From: Trissonchulus latispiculum
Taxonomy: Eukaryota > Nematoda > Enoplea > Enoplida > Ironidae
NCBI GenBank assembly: GCA_030248195.1
Contig: JASAND010028129.1
Coordinates: 29,444-93,443 of the forward strand
Direction: 5' to 3'
DNA: 64,000 bases
Position numbers and translations under genes: made by a program. This document shows positions 1 to 11,354 of this stretch, piece by piece (within the stretch, counting starts at the first letter, position 1; the number at the start of each line of letters is the position of its first letter). Below the pieces are notes generated by a model. It saw nothing but the letters and a program-made list of their open reading frames with translations, was not told where the DNA came from and searched no databases.

Positions 1-2657
1 GATGCAGTTTTGTATAATTTTGGTTTTCTATGTATCTGTGAGTGGGGGGGGGGATAGCAGCCAAGTTGCCAACGCCTTGGTCTATGTGCACAGCGTTGTG
101 CTGTTTGGTTGACTTGGCTTATTTGACTATGCCTTGTGTCTGTGTGTTGGTGCACAGATGTTCCGTGGGGGGCAGGTGACACAACCAAGTTGCCAATAGC
201 TTGGTCTAAATTATTGAACTTGGCTTATCTGCGTACTTATTTGTAGCAGTGTTCTACGCTATTAGTCTTGCAAAGGGATTTGGTGGGGGGGGGGAAAGCT
301 CCTTGTGTAGTTTGGTTTGGGGGGCCATGGGATGTTTCGTTTTAAACTTAAAAACTTTTAAGCAAACTTACGTAGAATTTTGGCGTCTACCTTCCGCCAA
401 TCTTACGCAAGGCGAACGAACCCTAAGGGGGCGGGGAGGGGGGTTGCCTCCATGAGTGTGTTGGGGGAGCGGTAACCGTAGTTTGTCTGGAACTTTGGGT
501 CTTGGGGGGGTAAATCTTGGAACATTGGTGGTCGACCCCGAAATGTGATGGGGCGTACCCACTCGGAACCTCCCTCCCCAAATTTTAATTTCAGAGATTC
601 CAAAAAATAGCCACAAATTCAAAGTTTTCTCAATTTTATTCGTTTTACTTCAAAATAAGGCTTGTGTTTAACGTTTTAGGCGTTTTTCCACTGTTTTAAA
701 GCAATTGTAAGTCAAAATTTGAGGAAAAGTTTTCAAAAAAATTCCATTTATGGGCAAAATTTTGTTAACGTTTGGGTCCAAAAATCCCAGTGAAACAATG
801 TCAATTTTCAAATTTCCTGTCTCACCTAAATCAAATACAACAACCTACAAGTCGAAATTTAATAACTTTGTATTTAATTTAATTTAATAATTATTATTTT
901 AAAACTATTTTAAATAAAAATTTTAAAAAACTTCAAAAAATTCTTGTCCACAAATATCAACGGTATTTTGGAAAACTTCCCTCCACCCCTCACCGCAATA
1001 AAACTATTCCAATTTCCAAATTTCCTATGTCTCACCTGATTCTAATACAAAAACTTACAAATAGAAATTTAGTTACGCTGTATTTAATTCAATTTAATTT
1101 AATAACCACTATTTTTAAAACAATTTTAAGTAAAAATTATACAAAACTTTTTAAAAATTAGTTCGGCTGGGGAGCGGTAACTGAAACTTGGGTGACGGTA
1201 CGTTAAAAATTCTACGAAGGTAAGGATGGTCAAAAATTTTGGGGAACATAACCCCCAACCACTCCCACCCTTCATAAATACGGCTAAGCGAAAATTGTCC
1301 AAAATTCCCTAAATTTTCCATTTCTTTCTAATTTTTGGCACTCTTTGGCAAAAAATCTAGGAGAATATAAAAATCTGGAATTCCGGGAGCAGCGCCAAAA
1401 TTATTTATTTTGGACACTGACGAGGGTCCCCTCTAACAAAGCTATCGCTTTCATCCCTACAAAACCATAATCGCAACCAACGCTATAGGCACAAACATCG
1501 TGATAGTTGCATCCCCTCCCTCTTTCCTGCTCGGATATCGTTTATCACTTTCAATACGCAGCTTAATTTAGCCAAGCCCATAAACCAAGCATCTTCTTAC
1601 TTTACATTTTAAAAATGTTCTCGATTAAGGTTGTATATTGTAAAAAAGTATAAATGTTAAAAAACATTTTTACAGTTAACAGTAGCAAAATTTCGGACTT
1701 TTTAACAGATTTTTTTACATTTTTTAACACCACTTTTTTACACTTTTTAACAATCGATTTTTTTACCTATTTTTAACATTTTTTAACACTACTTTTCGCA
1801 ATTTTTTTACACTTTTTACAAGTTTTTTTTACACTTCTCACAGCTATACGTATGCCGTCGATTATGAAAAATAGCGTTTTCAAGTACAGTATATATTGCA
1901 GACAGGTTTTGTTTCAGTGAGTACATTAAAAGTATATATTTTATTTCAACAAGTAAAAATGACATTAAAAGTAAAGACAGTGGTTAGACCCTGTTGAGGA
2001 TTTTTTGGGAATTCATTTTCGATCAATAAGTTGCCGACTATAGCTCGGTTGCAACTGGATTTCGTGCCAGATAACATGCTCAGAGGATTGTTTCCTTTCA
2101 CTGAAAATTTAGAAATCCTGCAAGATGGGTTCAGTGAACATCTCAGTCAATAAAATTTAACAAAATGTCCAATTAATTCTAAGCCATAATGGAACAATAT
2201 TTCAGAATAAAAAGTTTACACTCAAAATAATTTCTGAAATCTAAAACACAACACAATACTCTGACAAAATTTTTCAAAACCGAACATTCTCGTTATATGA
2301 AAATTTTGAAACTTGAACTAGAAATTTTTCTGAAATTAAATAATTTGAAAATGCTATTGACTTTCTGATCTCACTAATGCAAATAACCTAAATGGCGGTT
2401 TCTATATGTTTCTTTTGCTAAATCTTCAGTCACTTTATTAAGTGGAAAAAGAAAACATGAACAGTTTCTGGAGGTTTGCGTGCAATTAACAAACTTCTTG
2501 GTCAATTATCAAAATGAATAATAGCCTCAGAGGCTGTGTCCTGCAGTAAATGCTTAAACTCATCCTTTCCGACAGTTGAATGGCGCGTATAACATTACTC
2601 TGGTACAGAAGAAATGAATTTGACATCGAAACATTTTTTACACATTTTTTATACTTT
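1..2657. other. Non-coding, repeat-derived flank without a supported gene
   Basis: No open frame here looks like protein. The first 300 bases hold G tracts and the phrase CCAACGCCTTGGT, which recurs near 19,511 inside the gag-only LTR element, so this may be a relic of that family. The stretch 640-1,400 is very A/T-rich with scattered G and C runs. I see no RNA gene or clean element boundary. Confidence 0.5.
1640..1850. repeat. T-rich low-complexity tract
   Basis: Degenerate repeats of the type TTTTTAACAC and TTTTTTACAC fill this stretch. A few similar words recur at 2,630-2,660 and 3,905-3,960. It looks like a decayed microsatellite or the tail of a retroelement. Confidence 0.6.
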
Positions 2658-2817
2658 TGTAGACTATTTCCTTGATTTTACCCTAAATTATTCAAGAGTG
2701 AGTGCTAACTTTATGAAAAGTCAATCTAAATTTGACTGCTGTGTACGGTCCAACGCCGTACATAGCTAATTCACTTTCGCCTCCATTTTGATTTCAATTT
2801 CAGTCAGTCTAGATTCA
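2658..2817 (+). repeat. LTR of TRIM-like element, copy 1
   Basis: It is a 160-bp terminal repeat with TG...CA ends, nearly identical to 3,330-3,489. It contains the short hairpin GTACGG-tccaacg-CCGTAC. Confidence 0.7.
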
Positions 2818-3329
2818 AACTTGGTGACGAACTGTGGTTTTTGGGTGCCACCTCTGTGATTACCACTCTCTGGCTCAGTTTAAGTCACGGTTGGGGGATT
2901 TTTGGGGTCACACCCTCTTTGTCGAGCGCTTCTGTTGGCACTCGCTCTTGATGTTATTCATATAAATTTATATCTTCGGATTATTTCCTGTTTTGTTATG
3001 TGCGCTCTAGTAGCGGCTGAAGGGCTCTGTCCCCATATTCTTTGTATTTGTATGTCGGCAAAGCCCGTATATGTTGAATGTACCCCCGGTATGTTCTGGC
3101 GTAGTTTTACCCGTGTCTCGGCAAAACCCAAATATGTGAAAAACATGGGGTCGAGTGATTCCCGGTATCCAAAGTGAACCGAGGAAATATTTATCAATTT
3201 TCCCATTTCTTCTAAAACGCATTTTATCTATACTAGTAGCTAGGGTACGTAGGTTAACTCAAATTTTATTACTAACCTATGTGCCTGGAGGCCGCGGCGA
3301 GGGCGCGCCTTTCAAAAGAGGGGGTAATC

Positions 3330-3489
3330 TGTAGAATATTTCCCTGATTTTACCCTAAATTATTCAAGAGTGAGTGCTAACTTTATGAAAAGTCAATCTA
3401 AATTTGACTGCTGTGTACGGTCCAACGCCGTACATAGCTAATTCACTTTCGCCTCCATTTTGATTACAATTTCAGTCAGTCTAGATTCA
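3330..3489 (+). repeat. LTR of TRIM-like element, copy 2
   Basis: This is the second 160-bp terminal repeat, directly after a purine tract at 3,314-3,325. A partial interior matching copy 1 follows it, up to about 3,587. Confidence 0.7.
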
Positions 3490-3589
3490 AACTTGGTGAC
3501 GAACGGTGGTTTTTGGGTGCCACCTCTGTGATTACCACTCTCTGGCTCAGTTTAAGTCACGGTTGGGGGATTTTTGGGGTCACACCCAA

Positions 3590-4540
3590 ATATTTGATTG
3601 GAACTTTTGTAAGGTTTGTTGTTTGGTTTGGGTTTTCTTTTTATACAAATTTAATATGGTGCTTGCCCAAATGTGTTTACCTGTTTAACTCGGATTTTGT
3701 AAAAGTGTTTTGAATTTGAAATATTGTTTTGTCTGAAATTACTTGGTCTTTGTTATTCTTGGAAAGTAAATCCGTGTAAATTAGGGCGTGCCATTTATTT
3801 TAGTTAGGTTAGCGATTAAGTAGGGATTGAATCAGACGTATTACACACTCTACCGAACCTCTAATCTTTATTGAATAACAAATTATTTACATACAGAATT
3901 TCACAATTCGACACTTTTTAACACCTTTTTTACACTGTTAAAAACAGGTGCAAAAAATTAATTACTTTTTTTACATGTAAATTAACAACCCTATTCTCGA
4001 AGATTCACTAAGCAATGGACTATAAAAGCTTTACCCGCTGATATAAAACTTAGGAAATCTTATTTCAAATTGAAATGTTAGTTTTAATTGTACATATAAG
4101 TGTGCTTGTAATTTGACAAAGCCGGTGTTGCTATAGGTTGTTTTTCACAATATATAAAGCTGATTGTCTTGCTTTCGTGGCTGATTCATGTTTTCCTTCA
4201 AGATTTTTACATTTCTGATTTGAAAGATTATTGTACCAATTGAAAAGATTTCGCACGTCATTTCGAACTTGGTAACAATGGATAAAACTTTCATGAATAA
4301 GCTATTACTGTAAATTGTTTGGAAACACGTAATACAGTAGTTTGAATATTATTATTTTGCGAATAAAAGAGCTATTCTGTTGCATTGTTTGGAATCGCAT
4401 AACGCAGTACGCAAAAGTTTAAACAATGAGCCAGCGTTTTACGTGACTTGCTTGCCATCTTGCTTTATTGTAATGTTACGTTTACTTATTGTCCAGCTTT
4501 GCGTCTGCAGACTGCATGCTCCAAGAAATCTGCACTACCT
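3590..4540. other. Intergenic, nothing recognised
   Basis: A/T-rich sequence with only short open frames and no domain or boundary I can support. The phrase TTTTTTACACTGTTAAAA near 3,930 resembles the T-rich tract at 1.64-1.85 kb. Confidence 0.4.
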
Positions 4541-4543
4541 GTT

Positions 4544-4804
4544 GTGAAGTATTTCTTGATATTAAATTGAGCGCAAACGTCAGTCTCTCTCACGTCTTGG
4601 CGAAAAACGGCCCCACCGTATTCCGCCAAGACAAGACGTGAGAAAGACTGACGTTTGCGCTCAATTTTAGATTATGGAAAATTAGCTAAGAAACCGAGGT
4701 TCCTACACGAGAGTGTAATTTTTGCATTTATCGTTTGTAAAGATAACACTACATTTTAGATAAATTTAGATGAAAATCGAGAGAAATATCAAGAAATACT
4801 TCAC
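4544..4804. repeat. Nested inverted repeat (hairpin within hairpin)
   Basis: An outer pair of 19-bp perfect inverted repeats lies at 4,544-4,562 and 4,786-4,804. Inside is a second pair with 23-bp perfect arms at 4,564-4,586 and 4,645-4,667. The inner arms continue for about 15 bp more, interrupted by a 5-bp duplication. No coding frame is present. It could be a small foldback element or a hairpin RNA template. I found no clear target duplication. Confidence 0.7.
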
Positions 4805-4883
4805 ACTGTCCCGCCCATCTAGAGGGTGTTACTGGTAAAAAACATTTTATACCTGTCGTTAAACTTGCTATCAAATGAAAGTC

Positions 4884-5265
4884 TTAAGGCCGGTTAGTCT
4901 CGTGTGTCGCGTGCCGCAGAGTCGTATGTCGCGTGTCGCTTGTCGCGATTCACAGGTTCATAGCTTTTGGCGACAAAAGCGTCGTGCGACAAATTGTCGC
5001 GTGTCGTAAGGAGTTTAAAATGTTTAAAATTTAATAAATTTTAATTTTAATTTAATTTTAGATAAAATTTAAAATGCGTCTAGTCTATGGAATGTTGGCT
5101 TTGGCAATTGTTGCACTGAAATATCCTGCGACAGGCAATCAGCCTGTGAACACACCAGTCACTGCGACAAGCGAAATGCGACATACTACAAATCCTACGC
5201 GCATACGACATACGACTTGCGACAAGCGACACGCGACAAGCAACAGCCTGTGAACCGTGCTTTAA
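4884..5265. repeat. Foldback element rich in TGTCGC words
   Basis: The left arm (4,884-5,010) carries many TGTCGCGTG/TTGTCGC words and TTCACAGG. The right arm (5,110-5,265) carries their reverse complements (GCGACAAG, CCTGTGAA). The centre is A/T-rich. The ends TTAAGGCCGG and CCGTGCTTTAA are imperfectly inverted. This is the layout of a non-autonomous foldback DNA transposon. Confidence 0.6.
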
Positions 5266-5570
5266 AAGAAGTGAACAAGTTTTATCATGGAACTATATAT
5301 TAACTCAGACCGATTGCGGAGCACTGAGGTGGGATAGATCCGGTGTTTCAGGTATTTTTATTTGGTCAAAGCTTAGTCTTCCAATGAGCTGAATGTGAAA
5401 ACCCTAAGCGAACCAAAAATGCTTTTCATGTTCAAATAAGTACCCTTTGAGAATGATTATCCTGGAAGTTTTTATTGAACGTTTTAGAGACTCTGGAGAT
5501 CTTTGCATTTATAACCCATTGAGAATGTAATTCTTAGCTTAAAGGATTGAATTGAAAGTAAAGAATTGGC

Positions 5571-5642
5571 CATGTGGGGGTTCGAACGACGGCTCTGCCG
5601 CTTGCTAATCATATATACGTGCATACCACTACACCAACGGGC
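5571..5642 (-). tRNA. tRNA-like sequence, probably a pseudogene or SINE head
   Basis: Read on the - strand, this has a Pol III A-box-like word TGGTGTAGTGG about 10 nt from the 5' end and a B-box-like GTTCGAACC near the 3' end, about 70 nt in total. An AGC triplet sits near the anticodon position. The T-stem does not pair well and the anticodon arm is poor, so a functional tRNA is unlikely. Confidence 0.25.
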
Positions 5643-5846
5643 TGATTTCCCATTTCGGGCTCATCAATCAATCTTTCCTATGCCTGCTTCTCTTACAGTT
5701 TCGTCCGCATTTGTCCGACTAAAAAAACACATTGTTTCTTAAGAAAACTGGAAAAAGGGCTCCTTTAGAATGATCTCGTTGAAGTGATTTAATTTGATAT
5801 TTAGTTTAGATTGATTTTGTTTTAGGTTCACGAAATCAGATTCAGC

Positions 5847-7800
5847 ATGCCCGATCTTCTTGATCTGCCTGATCATGTACTGGTGGATATTTTTCGCCTG
5901 ATTTCCTGGCGCCGCAGAATTCCTCTGGAAAGTGTCTCCAGACGATTTGTTTCTCTTCTGTTTCAGTCTTATCGTGATGTGGATTATTTTATTTTGGGGG
6001 CCGTCGACACTGATCTTAGCGTCAAATTTCGTTTTCGCCGAAAAAGCGAAATCATGTTTGACCGGCTTTTGCAGGTCATGAATCGTTTTCGTGAACTGAA
6101 GGAGCTCTATATTCTAAATCCGATCGAAGAATCTGTCTTGGCTAGAATTGGCGAGGCTTTTCCTAATTTGCATACTTTGGGAATTCAGTTGGAGAACCCG
6201 ACAGATTTTCGCCAAATAGAACCGCTGCCCAGAAATATTTCGCTGGTTTTGCATCATATCGACGTTCGAGGCGGCAAACGTTTGAATCAAAGTGAAGTTC
6301 GTGAATTTTCAGAATTTCTTGCTGGTCGTGGAATTCAATTTAGCTACTTTCTGGAAAAGGATCTTATTTATGATGATGATGAATATATCACCGGTAGATT
6401 TAGTCAGCATATTTTTTCGAGTCAAAACAGTTTATCGTTTTTTGGGCCATTCTTTAATGGTGTGTTCGTGCCGTATTTTGAGAGCTCCTTCTGCCAGCTG
6501 AAATCGCTGATTCTCGCACGTTTTGACTTGACCTCTGTCACTTTGAGCCTGTTGGTAGAAAATTGTCCTTTACTCGAGGAATTGGTTGTTTCTCTTTCCG
6601 ATTCGAACCGGCATGACTACAGACTGCAGAAAAATTCTTTTTTTTGTTTCCAAAATGACATTGCCTCAGCTACGTTACTTGAGTGCTGCTATCGACAACG
6701 ATTTTCCAAGTTCGATGTTGACAGGTTTAACTAGCTCTGGTTTGTTACAGCATCTCGATCTGCAATACGACAGGATCGATGTTTTCAAAAGTCTTGTTTC
6801 TGCCAACCCCAATCTGAAATATTTAAGTTGTACCATTAGGCAAGACTTCATTTCAGTTTCTGATTTTGTTGATTCCTGCCTTAAAAATCTCTTCCATCTT
6901 GAAACCGCGGTCCTTCAACTGCGGGCGGATCTTGATTGGGATTTTGATACTGTCGCCACGTCTTCTGGATCTTTGTTGCCCAACCTTCGATCCCTTACAA
7001 TTGATGTTCTCAGAATGAGTACGAACTACGATAGATCAGTAATTTCCCGCCCCTCCTTTTCCAGCCTTCTACACAGTGTCACTCGTCTTTCCTTGAAACG
7101 TCATGAAATTGGTTGTGAAATTCGCTGTCCTGTTTTGGTTGAACTTGAACTGGATCAGATCAACTTTACCAATGATCTGGCTGGATTTCGAGTTGGACCC
7201 AATTTCAGATCACTTAAGCTGTGGTATCCAAGACTGAAGCCTGCATCTGTTTTTGTGAATGAAAGAGTTCCTAACATTTACGATTTGAGTTTGGCTATTG
7301 CAAATTCCAATTGTTGCCAAATCTTGTCACTAACAGTTTACCTTGATTATTTGAAGAGATTAGCTAATCTGAAACTGCTTCACATATACTATCCCACGGC
7401 CCCATTTGAGTATGTCCCAGACTCGGGGTTTAATTTAGGAAAGACCCTTGGCTCTCTGCAATCGTTGGAATTTATTCATGTCAGGACAGAGGAGTACGCC
7501 CTCCAGGATATTCTGAAAGCCATAGCAGAAGAGCGACAGCGGTTATTGGAACAAGGAGTCACCTTGGAATTCCTGGAGTACTGTTTCGATAATTATGATA
7601 CCGGTCTGGTGAGGTTGGCGACACCAAATTCGGGCAAAATGCGGTCCCGAGAGAAACCAGAAGGTCTGCTGAAACTGCACCAATTCTTCAGATATAGATC
7701 ACCCGATTTTTCTGGTTATCATCCAAGGCGGTCGGACAACTACATCATCATAACTCCTCCTGCTCTTAACGAACAGGATTTTGCTGCGCTGATTCGTTAG
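5847..7800 (+). CDS. F-box/leucine-rich-repeat-like protein, copy 1 (one frameshift)
   Basis: The N-terminus (residues ~5-45) is an F-box-like segment, LPDHVLVDIFRLISWRRR, followed by a long leucine-rich region with recurring 'NLxxL' and 'CPxLEELVV' phrases. By family knowledge F-box proteins bind Skp1 in SCF ubiquitin ligases and the leucine-rich part recruits substrate; which substrate is unknown. The frame is open to about 6,734 in one phase and from about 6,586 in the next. The switch falls at a run of eight T (6,639-6,646), and one extra T would give a 650-aa protein, matching the intact 647-aa paralogue at 45,744-47,687. This could be an assembly error or a recent mutation. A splice acceptor (TTTTGTTTTAG, ending 5,825) lies 22 nt before the ATG, implying a 5' UTR intron, as in both paralogues. 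Confidence 0.8.
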
Positions 7801-8040
7801 ATCTAATATAACATTTTTTGGAGATGCAGGAACTTAATGGCTATGCTTCAGTTGTATATTTTCTAGCTAGTATGAAAACTGTTGAATAGACGGAAAATAT
7901 TAAGGATTTTATTTCTAAGCTATGGAAAAACTGTAGGTTTTATACCTTCTGATATGTTCGCAGACTGCCCTTAACGCTTAACCCCAATTCGCTGATAATG
8001 GGACTACGTTGTTTCGACTCTGCAGCGACGATATGCCGAC

Positions 8041-8481
8041 CAGAGATGAAACCGGGTCACTATTTACTGACCCGGTGACCCGGTATTTTTGAATATTCAG
8101 GTTTAAGCTTGCAAAAAATTAAAAATACTTTATTTGGGTGCGGTGAGTGTTCTTACCATTTTGGACATTTTTGACGACTAAAATATCAAGTTGGGCAAAA
8201 GTTTTGCTTTCCTTAAAGTATTAGCATTGGAAAGTGAATATGGTAAGTAAAAGTAAGCCGGAAAAAGTCAAAACGATTTGCACGATTTTGAGCTCAATAA
8301 TGTGAAGTAAAGTACATAGCTTTTTGAATCAAACAAATTGGAACAAAATACTTTGCCAAAGTCATAACATCATCTAATTCTAATCATAGGGTTTAACATT
8401 AGCTAGCACTTTTCAGTTTTATCATTATATATTTTAGTAAAATCAAGAGTCCATAATAATTTCCTATATATTATAGAAGAT

Positions 8482-8540
<59 letters not shown>

Positions 8541-9285
8541 TATATATATATTCTTAATAATAGTGCAATTATGCACTCTTCGTAAAATATTTCATTTAGT
8601 TGTATGATTGAAGTTTCACTCAGCGGAAATTTTTTAGAAATATTTTTTCGTATGGCTAGGATTCAGAGAATATGAAATAAAATCAATCACAATTGGTTTC
8701 TGAAGATATGTAGTAAGCCATGACAATTGCAAAATATGCAAAATAAAACTCAGAATCTGTAAACCTTGTTTTGCTGAGATTTTCCTTCTTACCGAGATTT
8801 GAAACCCACGGTCTGACCCTCTCCCTCCAAAAATAATAACAGCAGCGATAAAGCACTTATAGTTTAGATGGAGCATGGAGAATTTTAGATCTTAAGATAA
8901 AGATTTCAGACTCTCAAGGCCCATGTAATATATAGTTTTCATTTTCTAGTTAAGATTCAACGCAATGATTGTAGTTTCAAACCTAGATCTAAGCTTGACA
9001 GGACATTACAAATATTATGAGGACACTACTACAAACTACATACTACGACAAGCATTTAAAAAACTCCATGATTAGTTACGAATATTTCTTGTGCTAGTTT
9101 TTGAGTAATTGTTGAAGTTTTCAGTTGGCAAAAATTGGTAAAACTTTGAAAAATATCTTATAACAGCAAAAAAATTTCTTCATTCAAAAATACCGGGTCA
9201 AGACCGGGTCAGAGCTCCTGACCCGGTGACTCGGTCGATATAGTGACCCGAACTGACCCGGCCCGGTGACCCGGTTTCATCTCTG
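8041..9285. mobile_element. Non-autonomous hAT-like DNA transposon (8-bp target duplication)
   Basis: The ends are inverted repeats starting CAGAGATGAAACCGGGTCA. The element is flanked by a perfect 8-bp duplication ATGCCGAC (8,033-8,040 and 9,286-9,293). Eight-bp duplications with CAGRGATG-type ends are typical of hAT transposons. Subterminal regions repeat TGACCCGG words. No transposase frame is present, only short open frames, so movement would need a transposase in trans. The interior holds a (TA)n microsatellite. Confidence 0.85.
8487..8538. repeat. (TA)n microsatellite
   Basis: About 25 uninterrupted TA dinucleotides inside the hAT-like element. Confidence 0.95.
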
Positions 9286-9339
9286 ATGCCGACAACTTGT
9301 TCTGTTACTCACGGGTAGAATTTGTGCCAGTAAGAAATT

Positions 9340-9425
9340 TCCCGGACCGGGCCCGGGCCTGCTACACCGACCGGGCAGGGCCGATCCCGGCCCGGATCCC
9401 CCATTCAAGGCCCGACATGCAAAAT
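9340..9425. repeat. GGCCCGG-rich remnant, left part
   Basis: Runs of GGCCCGGG and CCGATCCCGGCCC end in ATTCAAGGCCCG. Similar text recurs at 10,259-10,350 and, inverted, at 42,110-42,200. It looks like one end of an old element into which the 9,450-10,161 transposon inserted. Confidence 0.45.
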
Positions 9426-9449
9426 ACAGTGTCAAACAATAGTTAGCGT

Positions 9450-10161
9450 CAGTGATGGAACCGGGTCACTTAGGCTTGATCCGGTGACCCGGTTGAGCCC
9501 TGACCGGGTGACCCGGTTTTCCAGAAAATTCCAAAATCTGCAAAAGGTTTCGATTTTGCCTAAGAATGCTAAATTTTTGACTTCCATGTTCCATCACCAC
9601 CACAAAAAGAATAACTGTGACATACCTTTGTTTGCTCTAGGTTTTTTCAAAAAGCAATAAGCAGTAGCATTTTTAAAATTAATGCAGAAATTAGTTGGCA
9701 AAACCAATAATTTATCCGTCTGCGAAATTTCGGGAAATCAATCCGTGGTAAAAAGTGTAAAAAGTGCGGTCCAAAACTACGGAGAACTTTAAAAAAATTG
9801 GTATTATTTTATCTTGCGCAAACATCTGCCTTGGTTGCGAAAATAATCTGCAAAACACATGGTACTAAATAGTTTTTTTACAATAATCATGAAAATGATA
9901 AAGCTAAACAATAGACTGCCAGATACAGACAGATTCAAATAACCTCAAACTGCGAAAATGCTTAAGACTAAAATATAGGAAAAAGCAAATTAATTCTGCA
10001 CATCGAACAAAAATTTAAGATAAAAATGTAGCTTTTAAGCCAAAAATTTCAAAAATTTGTGGCAAATTCAGAAAACCGGGTCTAGACCGGGCCGAGGCCG
10101 AAGCTCTTGACCTGGTTACCCGATCCAAATAGTGACCCGAACTGACCCGGTTCCATCTCTG
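9450..10161. mobile_element. Non-autonomous hAT-like DNA transposon, second family member
   Basis: The inverted ends are CAGTGATGGAACCGGGTCA (left) and CAGAGATGGAACCGGGTCA (right, reverse complement). The flanking 8-mers GTTAGCGT (9,442-9,449) and GTTAGTGC (10,162-10,169) match at 6 of 8 positions, consistent with an aged duplication. The termini closely match the element at 8,041-9,285 but the interior differs. There is no transposase. Confidence 0.75.
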
Positions 10162-10258
10162 GTTAGTGCTATTTACTACAACTTAGACACCTCCTGGAAG
10201 CTTAAATTTAACTTTCTAATGAAGAGAATTTTGAAAGATTTTGAAATTGGCACAATAA

Positions 10259-10350
10259 TCTGACCGGGCCTAATCGCCGATCTGCCGTTCCAACAACCGG
10301 GTCTGGGGCCGGCCCGAGGCCCGATTCAAGGCCCGGGCACACGGGACAGC
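10259..10350. repeat. GGCCCGG-rich remnant, right part
   Basis: Contains CCGGGCCTAATCGCC, GGGGCCGGCCCGAGGCCC and ATTCAAGGCCCGGGC. It matches the 42.1-kb remnant in inverted orientation, including the GTTGGAACG phrase. Confidence 0.45.
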
Positions 10351-11059
10351 CATCCGCCAATTAATCGTCTTTCATCCATTTGTGAACCCGTTAGGCTGGG
10401 TAGTGTTCAGCCTTTAAGTCGCCTCCAGCCGGCCGTTTCAGATAGTCGATGGACCGAATCGAGCGAATTGGTGAATAAACCGATACTTACTGCTTATATA
10501 TACTCAAAATAAAAACGTCTCACTTCGGCAATGTGAGTGCTCGGAGTATGTTATTCCACTACAATTTCCATGAATGCATTTCTAGAGAGCTAATGAAAGG
10601 ACGAAATCTTGGCGCACGAGCATGAGAAGGGAAGCCTGCATAATGCCAAATAAACGGACTTCATTTAATTGAAAAAGCAAAAGACATAACTGTACGAAGA
10701 CAACATGAGGTGAACCCGAAAGTTGCAAATATATCTAAGACCGGAATTCGGCACAGGACTGTGACAAAATCAAGTAACATCAAAGAAAAAAGGACACGCA
10801 TTATGACAACACGGGTTTTTAGTAACGGAACATAAGTACATACATACCCACTGCTAACACAATCCAAAACTGACTTAATTAGCACAGCTAAGTGCAGCAT
10901 TTCAAAGCACCAAATTTTACAAAACAGAAAAATGCTGGCAGTCACTTTGAGATATGAATACACATCAGTTTTAAAAATATTTTCATTAAGCTAAAATGCC
11001 AGGACGGTATAGTATGTCATCTCAGTACGTCTTGAAATCATATTTTCAACAAAACTTAA
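10351..11059. other. Intergenic, nothing recognised
   Basis: A 100-codon open frame on the - strand (10,661-10,963) has no recognisable domain or splice context. I treat it as chance and see no other structure. Confidence 0.4.
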
Positions 11060-11067
11060 TATATTCT

Positions 11068-11346
11068 CAGAGGCGCACATAAGGGGGGGACGGGGGGGCG
11101 CCCCCCCCGAAATCAGATGCAAAGGAAAATTTTTATTGTCCGCGCTGCGCGGACGTAAAATTTCAAAAATTTTCGCGCCCCCGGCGCGAAATTTTTTCTG
11201 TTTTTGCTGAATTTACGCTTATTTTTGCATTTTAAACGTTGTTGTCCAAAATTTGTCAACTCTGGGGGCGATACCCCCAGACCCCCCAAATTTTTCTGAG
11301 GTCCGCCCCCACTGAAAAAAGTTCCTATGTGCGCCACTCGCCACTG
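11068..11346. mobile_element. hAT-like MITE with poly-G/poly-C ends
   Basis: The 279-bp element has inverted ends built around GGCGCACATAAGG. A perfect 8-bp duplication TATATTCT flanks it at 11,060-11,067 and 11,347-11,354. G8 and C8 tracts lie just inside the left end, and the core holds a GCGC-rich stem (TTTCGCGC...GCGCGAAA). The 74-codon open frame across it is a by-product. Confidence 0.85.
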
Positions 11347-11354
11347 TATATTCT

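Larger units (their letters stand above)
2658..3489 (+). mobile_element. TRIM-like miniature LTR retrotransposon
   Basis: Two direct repeats of about 160 bp (2,658-2,817 and 3,330-3,489) start TGTAGA, end GATTCA and differ at a few positions. They flank a 512-bp interior with no gag or pol. A primer-binding-like TGGTGACGAAC follows each LTR, and a polypurine tract AAAAGAGGGGG precedes the second. The first ~100 bp after LTR 1 is repeated after LTR 2 (3,490-3,587), so a second interior was joined there. The 3' interior resembles the 3' end of the gag-only element at 22.08-22.22 kb, including GAGGCCGC and CAAAAGAGGGGGTA, so that element may be the parent. Confidence 0.7.

Noticed and set aside
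5571..5642. Functional tRNA gene on the - strand
   Set aside because: A- and B-box words are present but the T-stem and anticodon stem do not pair; kept only as a tRNA-like relic.
10661..10963. 100-codon hydrophobic frame on the - strand
   Set aside because: No domain, splice context or codon signal; A/T-rich intergenic sequence easily gives such frames.
11113..11337. 74-codon frame near 11.2 kb as a gene
   Set aside because: It lies wholly inside a MITE bounded by an exact 8-bp duplication.
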